A stretch of 64,000 nt of DNA from Ilex aquifolium. Taxonomy: Eukaryota; Streptophyta; Magnoliopsida; Aquifoliales; Aquifoliaceae. Under the pieces are notes generated by a model. It saw only the letters and a program-made list of their open reading frames with translations, was not told the origin of the DNA and made no database searches. The DNA is taken from assembly GCA_951799425.1 (NCBI GenBank), contig OX637409.1:16533460-16597459 (forward strand). Reading direction: 5' to 3'. Positions 24,101-36,551 of the stretch are shown piece by piece. Numbering within the stretch: position 1 is the stretch's first letter; the number at the start of each line of letters is the position of its first letter. The position numbers and the translations under genes were made by a program.

Positions 24101-24694
24101 TGATGATGCACAAAAAGTCTCGTGCAAGATCAACAATTGAGCGTGTGATAAAATGTAATTGATGTGTAATTAATAAAGAAATCAATGACAGTAATGTAAA
24201 TATTGAGTCAACACAAAAATATATAGTGGTTCGGTCCAGGTGACCTACACCACTCTGGGAAACGACAACGGTGGCCGGGGGTCTTTATTGATGAAGGTAA
24301 ATGAGAGAGAGAGCAATGGTTAGCTCCGGGAGAGATACAATAGCTAGGAGAGAGAAAAGTTATGTGTGTGTAGAGAGGTGTAGAGGTAGAGTTCAATAAG
24401 TCATCTCATGTAGAGAGAACTTATAATTTGTAGGCACAGGGCCTTGGTTAAGGCGGTGACGTGAGGGGCAAAGGTACTAATTTTTCGGATGACTACAAAA
24501 GGTAAGTGCCATAAAAAGTTGCCTTGATCTTCGAGAGTGAGTATCCCGATAATTCCTCCCTATGTGCTCTAATTCTTCTTGGACTCTTCGGACTTTGGAT
24601 TGGGTCGATTCACGAACTGGTCTTGACTTTCCTTTTAATTGACTTGGGCTTACTTGGTTTATTGGGCCTGGCCCAGTTGGATTTGGGCTCGTTA
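24101..24694 (-). mobile_element. Tat-type gypsy element: 3' LTR
   Basis: The right edge adjoins a pyrimidine tract 'ttttccccccatgccccaag' (24695-24714), which on the minus strand is the polypurine tract. The left edge is placed at 'tgatgatgca' (24101). It shares 'aacgacaacggtggcc'-type sequence and the same layout with the LTR-like stretch at 9.6-10.19 kb. The matching 5' LTR and the gag-to-RT part of this element are not in the window. Confidence 0.65.
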
Positions 24695-25861
24695 TTTTCC
24701 CCCCATGCCCCAAGTCTCGGTGGTGACTAAGAAGGGTTGAGGGCTTGAGTGAGCCCCATCATCCAAAAAGGATTTCTTGCTCCTCACGGTGCTATCTTCC
24801 TCGACGGGCAAAAGTTTTCTTCTTTTCCATAGTAGTCTCTTCATTTTTCCATTTCTATTATGCTAAAATTCTTTCCCCGAGCTTGTATCACCATTACAGT
24901 GGCGATCACATGGACCTCTGTTGAAGTTAAAAAACCTTAGCTCGTCTAGGCCTCACATTTTTAGGTATTTGGAGATATGCCTAAAATATATCCCCTGTAC
25001 CCAAGATTTAGAAGACCTTGAAACCCATTTTTTACTCATTGAGAGAGAAAAACTTGATGTGGGGGATGATCTCAAAGCTAGGGAAATCCATGGAGAGCCC
25101 AAAGGCTAATACCATAGAGTTCTTCAACCTATGGCAAATCGGAGGGCAGATCGGCGACACTCATGGCGTCGAATTCGGAGGAGGGGTGAGCGAAGGCCCT
25201 ATCGGAGTGGAGATAGACGCTGGAGCGTCCTTGACAGCCAGCGACATGCAGACCTAGGTGCTGCGCAACGCCAACGAATCGTTGGGCGGTGCCAGTTCCA
25301 TGGGCGACGGCTTCAGCCGCGGTTCAAACGAAGGGAGAGGTCGCGCCACTGTTGAGGCCACAGAGGGACGCGAGGTTGGTCCTAGCGATGCCTCATCAGC
25401 CAAGCCTGGCCTGGTCGATCTGGGTACTAGTCCTGGCACTTTGGTCTTAGGCTTTAGTGCCAATGCAGGAGAGAATGGAAGCAGCGCCAAAGTGGTAGAG
25501 AGAGGAGGCAGAGGTGGCGCCGTTGTGCTCTAGATGGCGACGCCATTGGGCCTGTTAGAGGCGGCGCAAGTGGGCCTATGGGAGGAGGTGCCAGATGGCC
25601 TATGAGAGGCGACGCCAGATGGCCTGTGAGAGGCGACACCACTGTAGTTGGGTCTAATGCCCTGGGCGAGATCAACAAGGAGGAGGGCGATGCCAAAGTG
25701 ATCAGGGAGGCTAGCGATCCCGATGACACAGGCGAAGACGATGGGTACCAGACAGTCGACGCTAGTGGTAGCTTAGGCGTGATTGTTCTTCAAACAGGTA
25801 AGATGTCACACAAAATGGACTAAAAGTCACACAACATTATTTCGGGTCAGGTCATCATTTG

Positions 25862-27839
25862 GATCCAACAGATACTGGTATTCCCGTAACATTGATCTTG
25901 ATTCTGTCTTGGTTTTGTTTGTTGGCAGGCACCCGCTCTGACAAGGTCATCATGGGGGAGGTTTCTCGAGACATTGATCAAAGCAAGGGGACTGCTGGAG
26001 ATAATGGCTCAAAGGTGACTTCCATATTCAGCTCCATTAATTGCGATGATTATATCCCTCGTATCGTATCTTCGTACCATATCCCTCTTGTTGTCATGTG
26101 TCGTCGGGCAGAGGAGGATGAACAAGCGTGTATTGACTCCTCGGGTGAGATTGTTCTTTATGTGGATGCCTTAGAGATGGGTTTGAGGTTCCCGGTACCA
26201 CTGGCTCCCGAGAGGTTGGTTCCCAACGGGTGGAGGGTGATACTGGCATTCTTCTCACTATGGCGGCTGGTTCACAGTGCTGACGTCCCTCCCCCATTCG
26301 AGGAATTTTTTGCCACGTATGTGCTTCTGGATAACCCCTTTCGCCATCAAGGGTGGTGTCATTTCGCCCCGAGGTCGAGCAAGTTCATCATTGGGCTTCC
26401 TTCGAACTGTCATAGCTGGAAGTCTAAGTTCATCTTTGTTAGAAGAGAGTGGGCCACTGAGGGAGATCATGACTTGGTGCCTTCAAGGTGGGACACCGTC
26501 CTGAGGACCAAGTTAGGTAAGAATTCTACTTGCGTTTTTACTTCTAATCGTCACACATCTTTTCTCACTGTATGATTGGCTTATATGTAGTTTCATCCAT
26601 ATTATCTGCGGAGCAAGAGAGTAGGCTCCAGATAGTTCGTGACCATCCTTTTAAGGAATTTTCGAAGATTATGTCTGCGTCAGGTCGTCCCAAGGTTTCT
26701 CATAGGCCGAAGATGAAAGGCACCTGATCCTTCCAGTAGACTCTTGTTGGTTACGACATTGTAAGTTTTTTGTCTCACACCAAGTTTGCAGGTACTTCTA
26801 TTGATAGGGCAATGGTGAAGGTTGTCTACGCTTCCAGGGTGGCGTCTTCCCCTCCTTCTTCCAAGAGGGCGAGGTTTGATGCCCCTAGTGTTTCTCGGAT
26901 GAGGTCTGCCGACCAAGAAAGTCCCCAAGAGGCGGGACTTGGTGATGCCCCCACTCCTTCCCCTGCTGTGGTACCATAGCCTTCTAGAGTTCATCCCAGT
27001 ATGGCCGTTGGGATTGAGGCTTCGGTGTCGTCTCCTACGAGGACTGGGGCTCTGCCTAGCCGTCTGGCTTCTAGTAGTGGGTCGGTGTCCATGCTACAGG
27101 ATGTGAATCTGGCCAAGGAGCGACTTTGGGAGTTTTTGACCACCGCGGAGATCCAGGAGGTTGGTTCTCGAGGTCCAAAGGGCGTCCTCGACACAACGAT
27201 GGAGGGCTTCGCTTTGGTATGCCCTTTACTCATCTTTGATCTTGTACCTGAATTCCTTATTTTCATGTTCTACCTTTTGAATTCCTATAGGTGGCTGCTG
27301 CTTTTCCCTGCTTGTTTTCAAGCATGATGACGCTTAGAGAGGCACTAGATGGTCAGGCAGTGGAGAGGCAGGCACAGAGGGCTGTTGAGGAGTAGCTAGG
27401 GCTTGAGAAGCAGGCACGAGAAGCTGCCGAGGAGCAGTTGAGGCTAGCACACGAGAGAGCTGCCACACTTGAGACCGAGCTTTAGGCGTCCCGTGAGAGG
27501 GCGGCCCAGCAGGAGGCTAACAGAGAGGCTACCTACGTGAGAGCAGAGACAAAGTTGCGAGCGTCCTGTGAGAGGGCCGCTGTGGCAGAGGCTGACCTTC
27601 GAGTAGCTCCTGAGAGAGCTACGAGGGCAGAGGCTTACTCCATGGAGATGGAGAAGAAGAGAGATGTTGCTGAGAGGGTCGTGGCAGATGCCTTTATTGA
27701 TGGCTATGAGGAGCTCAAGGGGAAGATCTCAGTAGCTTTTCCCGCTTATGATTTTTCTTGCTTTGTCCCTTATGAGGCTCTAGGGACTGATGACGAGGAG
27801 GCGAGTAATGATGGGAGCGGATCAGGGGGCAGTGAGTGA
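25862..27839 (+). mobile_element. Antisense extra gene (aORF) of the Tat element
   Basis: It runs opposite to the element's RNase H and integrase, between integrase and the 3' LTR, where Tat elements are known to carry an antisense extra reading frame. The first part contains 'YHIPLVV', 'EMGLRFPVPLAPERLVPNGW' and 'FIFVRREWATEGDHDLVPSRW', resembling the plant gypsy-type putative transposase domain. The last part (27537-27839) is an Arg/Ala/Glu-rich coiled coil ending in 'VAFPAYDFSCFVP' and an acidic Ser/Gly-rich tail. Intron-like GT-AG interruptions, for example near 26516-26590, separate blocks. The function is unknown. Confidence 0.65.
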
Positions 27840-28059
27840 CGTCAGGGGCATGGTATCTTTGTATTTGTGTTTTTGTTGCCAGGCCATGTTCTATCTTTTG
27901 TAAATGCTTTAAGAACTTCTATGAGATACATATTTTTTGAAAAAGACTTGCGAAATTTATTTCATAATCCGAAGTAAATATCAAGGGAAATTGACCAAAA
28001 CAACAATAGATAATCTAAACAGTGACTACTGACTTATACACTCACTGCCTTACCCCCAA

Positions 28060-29415
28060 CTACTGGTAATATTTTTTTAGGTGATCTGTGTTCCATGGAT
28101 GGTCCAAAACTTTTCCCTCAAAATTCTGAATTCTACAGGTGCCCGGTCTTACAACTTCCATGACCGTGTAGGGTCCTTCCCAGTTAAGTCCTAGTTTCCT
28201 TTCCTGGGAGTCTTTGGTAGACAGGATGACATTTTTTAGGACTAAGTCCCTGGGCAAGAAGGAGCGAGACTTCACCCTCGAGTTGTAGTACTTGGTTATG
28301 CGACGCTTGTACTCTGCATTCCTGAGCATGACTATCTCCCTCTCCTCCTCTACCAAGTCGAGGTTGATGCGAAGGCCTTCTTCATTACTGGTAGGGTCAT
28401 GGTGCTAGACTTTAAGAGAGTGTACCATAATCTCAACGGGTATGACCGCCTCTGTCTCATAGGGTAGGGAAAAAGGGGTCTCGTCCGTGGGACTCCTTGG
28501 TGTCGTCCGGTAAGCCCACAACACTCCTGGGAGTTCATCTATCCATCGTCCTTTCGCACTCTCCAATCTGATTTTCAAATTATGGAGGATGGTCCTAAAA
28601 GTGACCTCCGCCTGTCCGTTCGCCTGTGGATGGGCAGGGCTGGAGTGGGGCTGTTTGATCTGTAGGTCGGCGCAGAAGCTTTTGTCAAACTGCTTGGCAT
28701 TGTCACTCACAATGGCATGAGGTACTCCGAAACGACAGAAGATACTCCTCCATATGAAGTATTTCACCTTCTGGTCTGTTATCCTAGCTAAGGCCTCGAC
28801 TTCTGCCCATTTAGTAAAGTAATCAATGGCTATCACTACGAACTTACACTAGGCTCAACTCATGGGTAAGGGGCCCAGGATGTCAATCCCCCACATGGAG
28901 AAGGGCCAGGGGCTTTGAATGGTGGTGAGCTCTTCAGGTGGCTGTCTGAGTACAGTTGCGAAGCACTGGCACTTATCACACTTCCTGACTAACTCTCGGG
29001 CGTCTCTGATCAAGCTAGGCCAGTAATAGCCTTGCCTTACTGCTTTGTGGGCTGGTGCACGCCCTTCTGAGTGATTTTCACATATCCCCTCGTGGATTTC
29101 TCTCATGGCATAATTGGCTTCCTCAGGAGTAAGACAGCGGAGTAGTGGCAGTGAGTAACTCTTTTTGTAGAGTGTGTCGTGTAAGATGATATACCTGGAC
29201 ACTCTCATCCTCAACTTTTTGGCTTCCACTGGGTTATCCGAGAGAGTGCCCTTCTCTAGGTAGGCTCGAATGGGTGTCATCCAGTTAGCTTTAGAGGATG
29301 TACAATTAACATCGTCCTCCTCTGTCTTGAAGGTGCTTGGCTCGAACTGCTGGCCTGTTAGTGCCGGGCCCATGAGTATGTTAGCAGACGCGAATTTGGC
29401 GATGGTGTCTGCCAA
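28060..29415 (-). mobile_element. Tat element: integrase
   Basis: Minus-strand frames give an HHCC-type zinc-binding region ('IHEGICENHSEGRAPAHKAV' through 'CDKCQ'), a catalytic-core portion with 'WGIDILGPLP', 'FGVPHAIVSDNAKQFD' and 'HPQANGQAEV', and a C-terminal 'KLGLNWEGPYTVMEVV'. These are typical of Ty3/gypsy integrases of the Tat lineage. The region is interrupted at least twice, so the copy is broken. Confidence 0.85.
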
Positions 29416-29427
29416 GGCGTTCTCCTC

Positions 29428-29793
29428 TCAGGACACATGGTGGATTTGGAAGTAGGTAAACCTTTTTAACAAGGCCTGGGCCACTGACAGGTATTCTTGT
29501 ATCATTTCCTCCTTTGCTTCAAAGTCTACCTTTACCTGGTTGACTATCAGCTGGGAGTCATTGTAGGCTGTTAGGCAGAGGGCCTCCATCTCCAATGCGA
29601 GCTTCAAGCCTGATATGAGGGCCTCATATTCAGCTTGGTTATTGGATGTTGCAAAGTGGAAGGAGACAACGTACTTGAGTGGAGTGTCGTGGGGGCTGAT
29701 CAGAACTAGTCTCGCGCCGCCGCCCTCATTGGTGGAGGACCCATCCACATATAGCCTCCAACATGCTTCAGTAGTACTTCCTTGGATTAGCAA
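29428..29793 (-). mobile_element. Tat element: plant-type second RNase H
   Basis: The frame contains 'WRLYVDGSSTNEGGGARLVL', 'SNNQAEYEALISGLKLALEM' and 'NDSQLIVNQVK', the signature of the archaeal-type RNase H that Tat elements carry between reverse transcriptase and integrase. Sequence of the element stops near 29.79 kb, where the caulimovirid-like copy begins. The upstream part is not found on the far side of that copy within the window. Confidence 0.8.
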
Positions 29794-32400
29794 GGTAATC
29801 CAACGAAAACATACAAGTTCCTAAAAGAATTTTATGGAAAGATGTTCAACTTCCTAAATGCTAGATGCTTGAAAATGAAAACTATAGCCAAAAGAGTCAA
29901 AACACCACAACAAACTTAGAAGATATCCAACAATTTCCTGATGGATCAATAAGAATCTCATTTGATAACACAAGATCTAACAGATCTAGTCAATCATTTA
30001 GTAAACCACTTCAAATTAATGAAGGAAGGAAATATGAGTCAGCCTATTCTAGTTTAATTAAAAGAGATAAAGATTTATCTAATGAATTAGAGAAAAAAAA
30101 ATTCAAGCTAAAAGGAATTAACACTTCCTCATCACAAATTAGTAAACCACGTTACACTCCGCAATCACGGTTTTAGGAAGAAGAAGATGACCTCACACCA
30201 TTTCCTTCTACAACTGACCTGAAGAGTAACCCCCTAGTAAATAAACAGTTACTTACAATTAGTCAATCAAATAATTTGTTTCTCATTAATGAAGATAGAT
30301 TATACGAAGAATTCAAGTCTAAGGAAAACAAACCTAAAAGACGAGAATTTAACAAAAAATATAGCGATAGTAAACAAGAAAGAATATTTGAAAAATGGGC
30401 TAAGTTTATGAATAAAATAAGATGCGAAATCTATTTCTTTGATTACTTAGAAAACCATTAAAAATCAGTCAAAGTAGTAACAAAACATAAATGGAAAAAG
30501 GAAGATGTATGTACAGTAACTTCAAGCCATCCCCCAGTAGAAACTATATTAATTAGTCATAAAGATCATGAAGTTAAAGCCTCACCATTCAAGTTACCAG
30601 TTACTGAATCTGAAAAAAGAATAATTGAACAAAATAACTTTACCAATCAATATTTAACAACAATTGGTAAACACTTAGATAAAATTGAAACTAAAATTGA
30701 TGAAATCAAGCCAAGTAAAAAATTAGAGAAACCTCTAATTCAGCTACCTGAAAACAGGAGTAAACTTGGAGTTTCAATAAAAGACAGCAAAAGACTTCAA
30801 AAATTTGAAAAAGTTATCCAAAAGATGGAAGCTAAAGCAGAACCATCCCAAGTAAACATTATCAATCAAAATGATGGACAAACCTCTGAAGACAGTCAAT
30901 CTCCAGAAGTAAGTGCATCAGAAAGTTCTACTGATTATGACATCAAAGAATTAGAAGAACAATTTGATAGTCAAAATCTTAACAAACTAACATTTTCAAA
31001 AGTTAATACAACCAGTACCACAAAAAATTGGTATTCCAGACCAACACCTCCTGATCTTCAATTTGAAGAAACTAACATTAGTAACCAATTCTCAGTTCAA
31101 TCTAATAAACTCTATGAATGGACATAGATGGATTAAGTGAACAATAAATACTCAACAAAGTTAATCATATGTCTATGGTTATCAACAGTTATATTAACAA
31201 TCTTGACAACACTGAACCAAAAATAATTGATCTAATCACTTGTGGATTCACAGGAATGTTAAAAAATTGGTTAGATAACTATCTTAGCCAAGATTTACGA
31301 GACAATATCAAATATGCTGTTGAAGTAGATGAAGAAAATATTTCAATTTTTATGAAACAATTGGAAGAGCAAAACCAGATGCGATTAACACTCTCATCTA
31401 CACAATAATCAAACATTTTGTTGGAACACCTAGTAACATAGCATCAAGAATCCATGATCAGCTAAGTAACTTAAGATACCCAACATTACGTGATTTCAGA
31501 TGGTACAAAGATGTATTCATCTCAAGAGTAATGCTTAGACCAGACAGCGACAAGTCTTTCTGGAAAGAAAAATTTATTAATGGCCTACCTAATCTGTTTA
31601 CCCATAAGATTAGAGAAGCATTAAGTAAACCTAAAGGAATCATCGAGTATGACCAATTAACCTATGGTGACATTATCAGTACCATTCAGAAAGAAGGTTT
31701 AAGAATGTGTATTGATATGAAAATTAGCAAACAAATGAAAGATGATAGGAAAAAAGCTAAATATGAACAATATGGTCTCCTTTCAGTCGCACCATCTCGC
31801 AGAAAACACAAGTCACACAAGCCTTGTAGCAAGAGTAAACATTACTACAAAAGAAGCAAAAAGAATTTTCCAAAACAAGAATATTATGGAAAATCAAGTA
31901 AAAAACATAGGAAATCTTATAAGCATAAAACTTATAAGAAAAAGTCAGAGAAAAAGAATAGAAAAGAAATTGAATGTTATAATTGGGGCAAAAAGGGGCA
32001 TATCAGCCCAGAATGTCCACTGAAAAAGAAGCTAAAACAATTAAACTTAACTGAAGAAGATGAAGTTAGGATTTTAACCATCTTTAAGTTAAGCAACCTC
32101 AGCCAAAATGAAGAAAATTCAGATGATTCAAGTAATCCTGAAAGTTCTTCAGATTATCAATCAATCTCTAGCAATTCCAGTGAACATGACATTAAGCTAA
32201 GTTGTAAAGACAATTGTTGTAAGACAATTAGAGTTTTAACCAAGCAAGCTGAGGAAGAACATATCCTCATTGATCTCATTAGCAAGATTGAAAATCCTAA
32301 ATTAAAAGTCAAATACATTAAAAAACTCAAAGATTTGTTTGTCAAAAAAGACATTAAGCAATCTTTTGGTGAAAAATAGCTAATTAGTTTTAACAAAAAA

Positions 32401-34056
32401 ATGGAGAAGTTCAGCAAGGATAAGAAGAAAAAAGTAACCTTACAAGATCTCCAATTTGAAGTTAACAAGTTGAAACAAGAGATAAAAGAGTTAAAATTAC
32501 AAGATAAGAAGTTAGAAAAAACTTTAAATCTTCTTAAAGCAAAAAATAAGTTTAGCAAATCAAGAAGCTCAGCTTCTAGCCAATCTGATGAACAATTTGA
32601 AGATAAAAACTCAGATAGCTCACATAGTTCAACCGGAACATGTTCGCAACGGATACCCATAACCTCCATCTTTAATATGGAACCTTTGGGTGTAACGAAG
32701 CTGCCATCTCACGATGGATGTTCGAAAACTAGTAACAATGATAACAGGTTAAACTTAATTAATAAGTTAAACCTCCAAAAATGGCATTCTAAAGTAACAA
32801 TTATAATTGAAAATGATTTTAAAATTGAAGTCATAGCTCTCATAGACACTGGTGCAGATTTAAACTGCATTCAGGAAGGGCTTATACCAACCAAGTATTA
32901 TCACAAAACAACTGAAAAACTCAGTTCAAAAAATAGTAGTAAAATGAGTATAAAATACAAGTTACCAAATGCGCATATTTTTCAAGACAATATATGCTTC
33001 AAAACATCATTTGTCTTAGTACAAAATATGACAGATAAAGTCATTCTTGGTATACCATTCATATACCTGTTGTATCGTTTTACTACAGATATAGAAGGTG
33101 TGTCTACCAAACCATTTGGTCACTTAGTAACATTTAAATTTTTAACAAAACCTCAAGTCAAGGAATTAAGACAACTTAAAGATTATTCAATCTCTAAGTC
33201 TCTTAATTTAGTAACCCACAAAAGTAACCAAGTAAAATTTCTCAAAGAAGAAATTAGTTACAAAAGAATTCAAGAACAGCTAACCAATTCAATCTTAATT
33301 CAAAAGATTGAAAGGTTTAAAGCAAAGTTAGAAAATGAAGTATGTTCTAACATTCCTACATCTTTTTGGCACAGAAAGAAGCATATGATAAAACTTCCTT
33401 TTATCAAACGATTTAGTGAACAAAATATTCCAACTAAGCCAAGACCTATCCAAATAAACCATGAAGTAATAGAAATTTGTAAGAAAGAAATTTCTAAATT
33501 ACTCAAAAATGGTATCATTAGGAAAAGTAAATTTCATTGGTCATGCCCAGCTTTCTATGTCATAAAAAATCCAGAGTTAGAAAGAGGAGCCCCAAGGTTA
33601 GCCATTAATTACAAGCCTTTAAATTCTGTATTGGAATGGATTAGGTCCCCAATTCCAAACAAACAAGATTTAATCAAAAGACTAAGCAACTCAGTCATAT
33701 TTTCAAATTTTGATTTGAAAAGTGACTTTTGGCAGATTCAATTATCCCTAGAAAATAGATATAAAACTGCATTTACAACTCCTTTTGGACATTACAAATG
33801 GAATGTAATGCTTTGTGGATTAAAAAATGCTCCTAGTGAATTTCAAAATATAATGAATGAAGTTTTTAACCCAGTTAGTCATTTCTCTATAGTCTACATA
33901 GATGATATCCTCATCTTTTCCAAGTCTATAGAAGAACATTGGAAACATCTTAATGCCTTTTTAGAGATAGTCAGACACAATGGTCTAGTCATCTCTTCTA
34001 GCAAAATTAAGTTATTCCAAATCTCATTCAGGTTTCTTGGATACAATAGCCAATAG
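32401..34056 (+). mobile_element. Caulimovirid copy: protease and reverse transcriptase portion
   Basis: A long open frame begins with a Lys-rich coiled-coil stretch, then has an aspartic protease with 'ALIDTGADLNCIQEGLIPTK', and a reverse transcriptase with 'RLAINYKPLN', 'NFDLKSDFWQI', 'MLCGLKNAPSEFQ' and the 'VYIDDILIF' catalytic box. The order, and the RNase H that follows, are as in Caulimoviridae. There is no integrase downstream, which separates it from Ty3/gypsy elements. It is a fossil within a broken copy. Confidence 0.85.
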
Positions 34057-34699
34057 TCAATAGTAGTTCCCATCAGCAGATCTATCCAATTTGCAAATAA
34101 GTTCCCTGATGAAATTACAGACAAAACCCAGCTACAAAGATTCTTAGGGTCTTTAAACTATATTTCAGACTTCTATCAGGATCTTAGGAAAATAGTCAAA
34201 CCTTTGTATGAGAGACTCAAAGGAAATCCTCCTCCATGGTCTTCTGTTCATACATCTATAGTTCAACAAGTCAAGAAATATATCAAGACCTTGCCTTGTC
34301 TTGGTATTCCTTCAGCAAATTCTTTCAAAATTATTTAGACTGATGCCTCCGACATTGGCTATGGTGGTATCCTTCTTCAAAGACTCAGTCCAGACTCCCC
34401 AAAACAAATTGTTCGTTTCCACTCTGGAATCTGGAACAAAGCACAAAGTAATTATAGTACTATTAAAAAAGAGATTTTATCTATTGTCCTGTGTATCTCG
34501 AAATTCCAGGATGATATATTAAATCAAAACGTTTTAGTCAAAGTTGATTGTAAATCAGCAAAATATGTTTTGGAAAAAGATGTACCAAACATTGCTAGTA
34601 AGCAATTTTTTGCCAGATGACAATCTATTTTAAGTATTTTCGATTTTGATATCGAATATATTAAGGGCAGTAATAACTGCATCCCAGATTTTCTAACTC

Positions 34700-36110
34700 G
34701 TGAATTTCTGCAAGAACCTCATGGCGGATAGGAAAAATAGTAAATCCAGTACTTCTTCCAAAAAATCCGAGAGGGATACTGGCAAACAGTTAGCTTTACC
34801 TAGTCCAAATCCAAAGCCTAGTCATTTACCACCTTTGGAGATAGAAAACCATTACCAACCTCTTGGTAACATAGTAAGACCAACATACCAATCATCCCTA
34901 GTAAACCCTGGCACAACAATATGCCTTTACCTAGCCAAGCAAGTGTCACCTTCTAGCCCATATATATATATATATATTTTCTAGCCCATATATGGCCCAA
35001 CCAATATCTTCAGCAAAGCTGAGACAAATAGTTAACCCATACCAATCACAGTCAACCTACCAAGGTCCAAAAACAGAATATGTTCCTAAGAAACCAGCCC
35101 ATAACATATTCTCTGTTGAACCAACCCATGCTCATCTAATCAACCCCATTGATTTAGTTAACGCCTATCTTGAATCAGGATGAACTTTTATCCCTTCTGA
35201 TCCTGAGAAAACTTTTACTTTTTACCAAGATATCCTGTTCTACACTCATTCAATCTTTATCAAACCTAATGCTGATAAAAATGACCCTAGTAAAATTATA
35301 TATCATTATTTATATGTCTAGAAATTTATTTCAATCAAAGAATGGGGATCTCACCTTCCTTACTCAGAGATCTTCTAGGACATAGCAAACCATTTAGTTA
35401 CTATGACTATAAAGAGTCATGGTTTAAACTAATCCTCTATCAAGATGAGTCTTACACTCACTCTTGGTTCATGGAATTTAGCAAAGATTTCAAGAGCTAG
35501 ATTCCTTCCTAGTTTTTACAATGGTGGCAGGTTCACGGCCCCATGCTTGAAATCTTACCAGTTGATCTTCAAGATCAAGTAACTTACTTTTCATCTACTT
35601 TTAAACCTAGCAAACATGAGAGTCAGTTTCCAACGTTACTATTATTTATTAGTAAATATAAAGTCTCATGGATCTGTAAATGGCACTGGGAAGTTATAGC
35701 AAATAATGTTGTCCGACAGTTCTACGTCAAGTGGTGGCCAAGGTTCCAACATGGCCATACTATTGCCCAGGTAGAAAAAGAGTTCCAAGTCAAAGTTCCT
35801 ACACCAGTCAAGGTTACAGGAACAACAGTTAGCACTCCAGCAAAGCAAGTTATGCTAGCCCTTAGGGTCTCTTCACCAGAAGGACAAGCACAACCATCAA
35901 CAAAGCAGAAAAAAATCCTCCTCTAAGGATTCTAGTAAGCAGCAGAAAAGGAAGTCATCTGAGTTGACCGAATTAGCGCAAAAGCTTCTTCAACAAGCAG
36001 CAAGTCAAAGCAGTTCTTCTGCATCCTCACAAGCATTAGTCAGCCCGTCTATGGATCCTTTCCAGGATGCCTAAGACCCCAATGATGCTTATGATCTCAG
36101 CAGCCCATGA
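34700..36110 (+). mobile_element. Caulimovirid copy: downstream second ORF region
   Basis: Frames here contain 'MADRKNSKSSTSSKKSERDT', 'PTHAHLINPIDLVNAYLESG' and 'FYVKWWPRFQHGHTIAQVEK', followed by a Ser/Gln/Lys-rich tail. It starts right after the RNase H end and precedes the intergenic promoter. Florendoviruses are described with a second ORF of unknown function in this place; the match is by position, not by a recognised domain. It is broken. Confidence 0.5.
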
Positions 36111-36490
36111 TTCTTATCTCTATGTGTAATACCTTCAATCACTACTTTCTTCATCTAAAAAAATAAAAGATGTCTATTACACATCCCAATGGAATCATTA
36201 AGCAACAAGGCTCCTTTCCCTCCAAAAGCAACAGAAAGCAGCCACTAGTCAATCACTCAATCAGCTTTCCCACCGAAAGTAGATTCCCAGTCAACATCAA
36301 GGGCCCAATAGTCATGTGCACATCCTTAAAGTCAGCATTCACCAGAGTTAAAGGGATTCACTCCAACTTTTCCACCGAAAAGCAAAAGTGAAAAACATCT
36401 CACCCAATTAAAAGCAAGTTACATGAGTTAAAGCAGCACCAAAAGTCAAAAGGAAATCATTTCAAAGATTCTCTCAGAAGTCCTTACGTC

Positions 36491-36499
36491 TATATAAGG
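36491..36499 (+). promoter_or_regulatory. Likely TATA box of the caulimovirid intergenic promoter
   Basis: 'TATATAAGG' lies in the non-coding stretch after the last ORF, about 55 bp before the chromovirus insertion. Caulimovirids transcribe the whole genome from a promoter in this interval, giving a long leader downstream. The leader continues at 44281 on the other side of the insertion. Confidence 0.6.
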
Positions 36500-36551
36500 A
36501 CTTCAGTCATTCTCAGCAAACCAGAACCCCTTTGGGATTCAAAGCAAATTT

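Larger units (their letters stand above)
29797..36551 (+). mobile_element. Endogenous caulimovirid copy, main part (petuvirus/florendovirus-like)
   Basis: This is a plus-strand pararetrovirus fossil. In order it shows an N-terminal part rich in Lys, Ser and Asn (29.87-31.13 kb), a coat-like region (31.2-31.8 kb) followed by a basic stretch and a zinc-knuckle-like motif (near 31.98-32.02 kb), protease and reverse transcriptase (32.4-34.06 kb), RNase H (34.3-34.7 kb), a second Ser/Pro-rich ORF (34.7-36.1 kb), and an intergenic region with a TATA box. No LTRs or integrase are present. No movement-protein part was seen. Base composition (about two-thirds A+T, Lys/Asn/Ile-rich) differs sharply from the GC-rich Tat element it abuts. 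It carries roughly eight to ten breaks. The genus is inferred from layout only. Confidence 0.75.
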
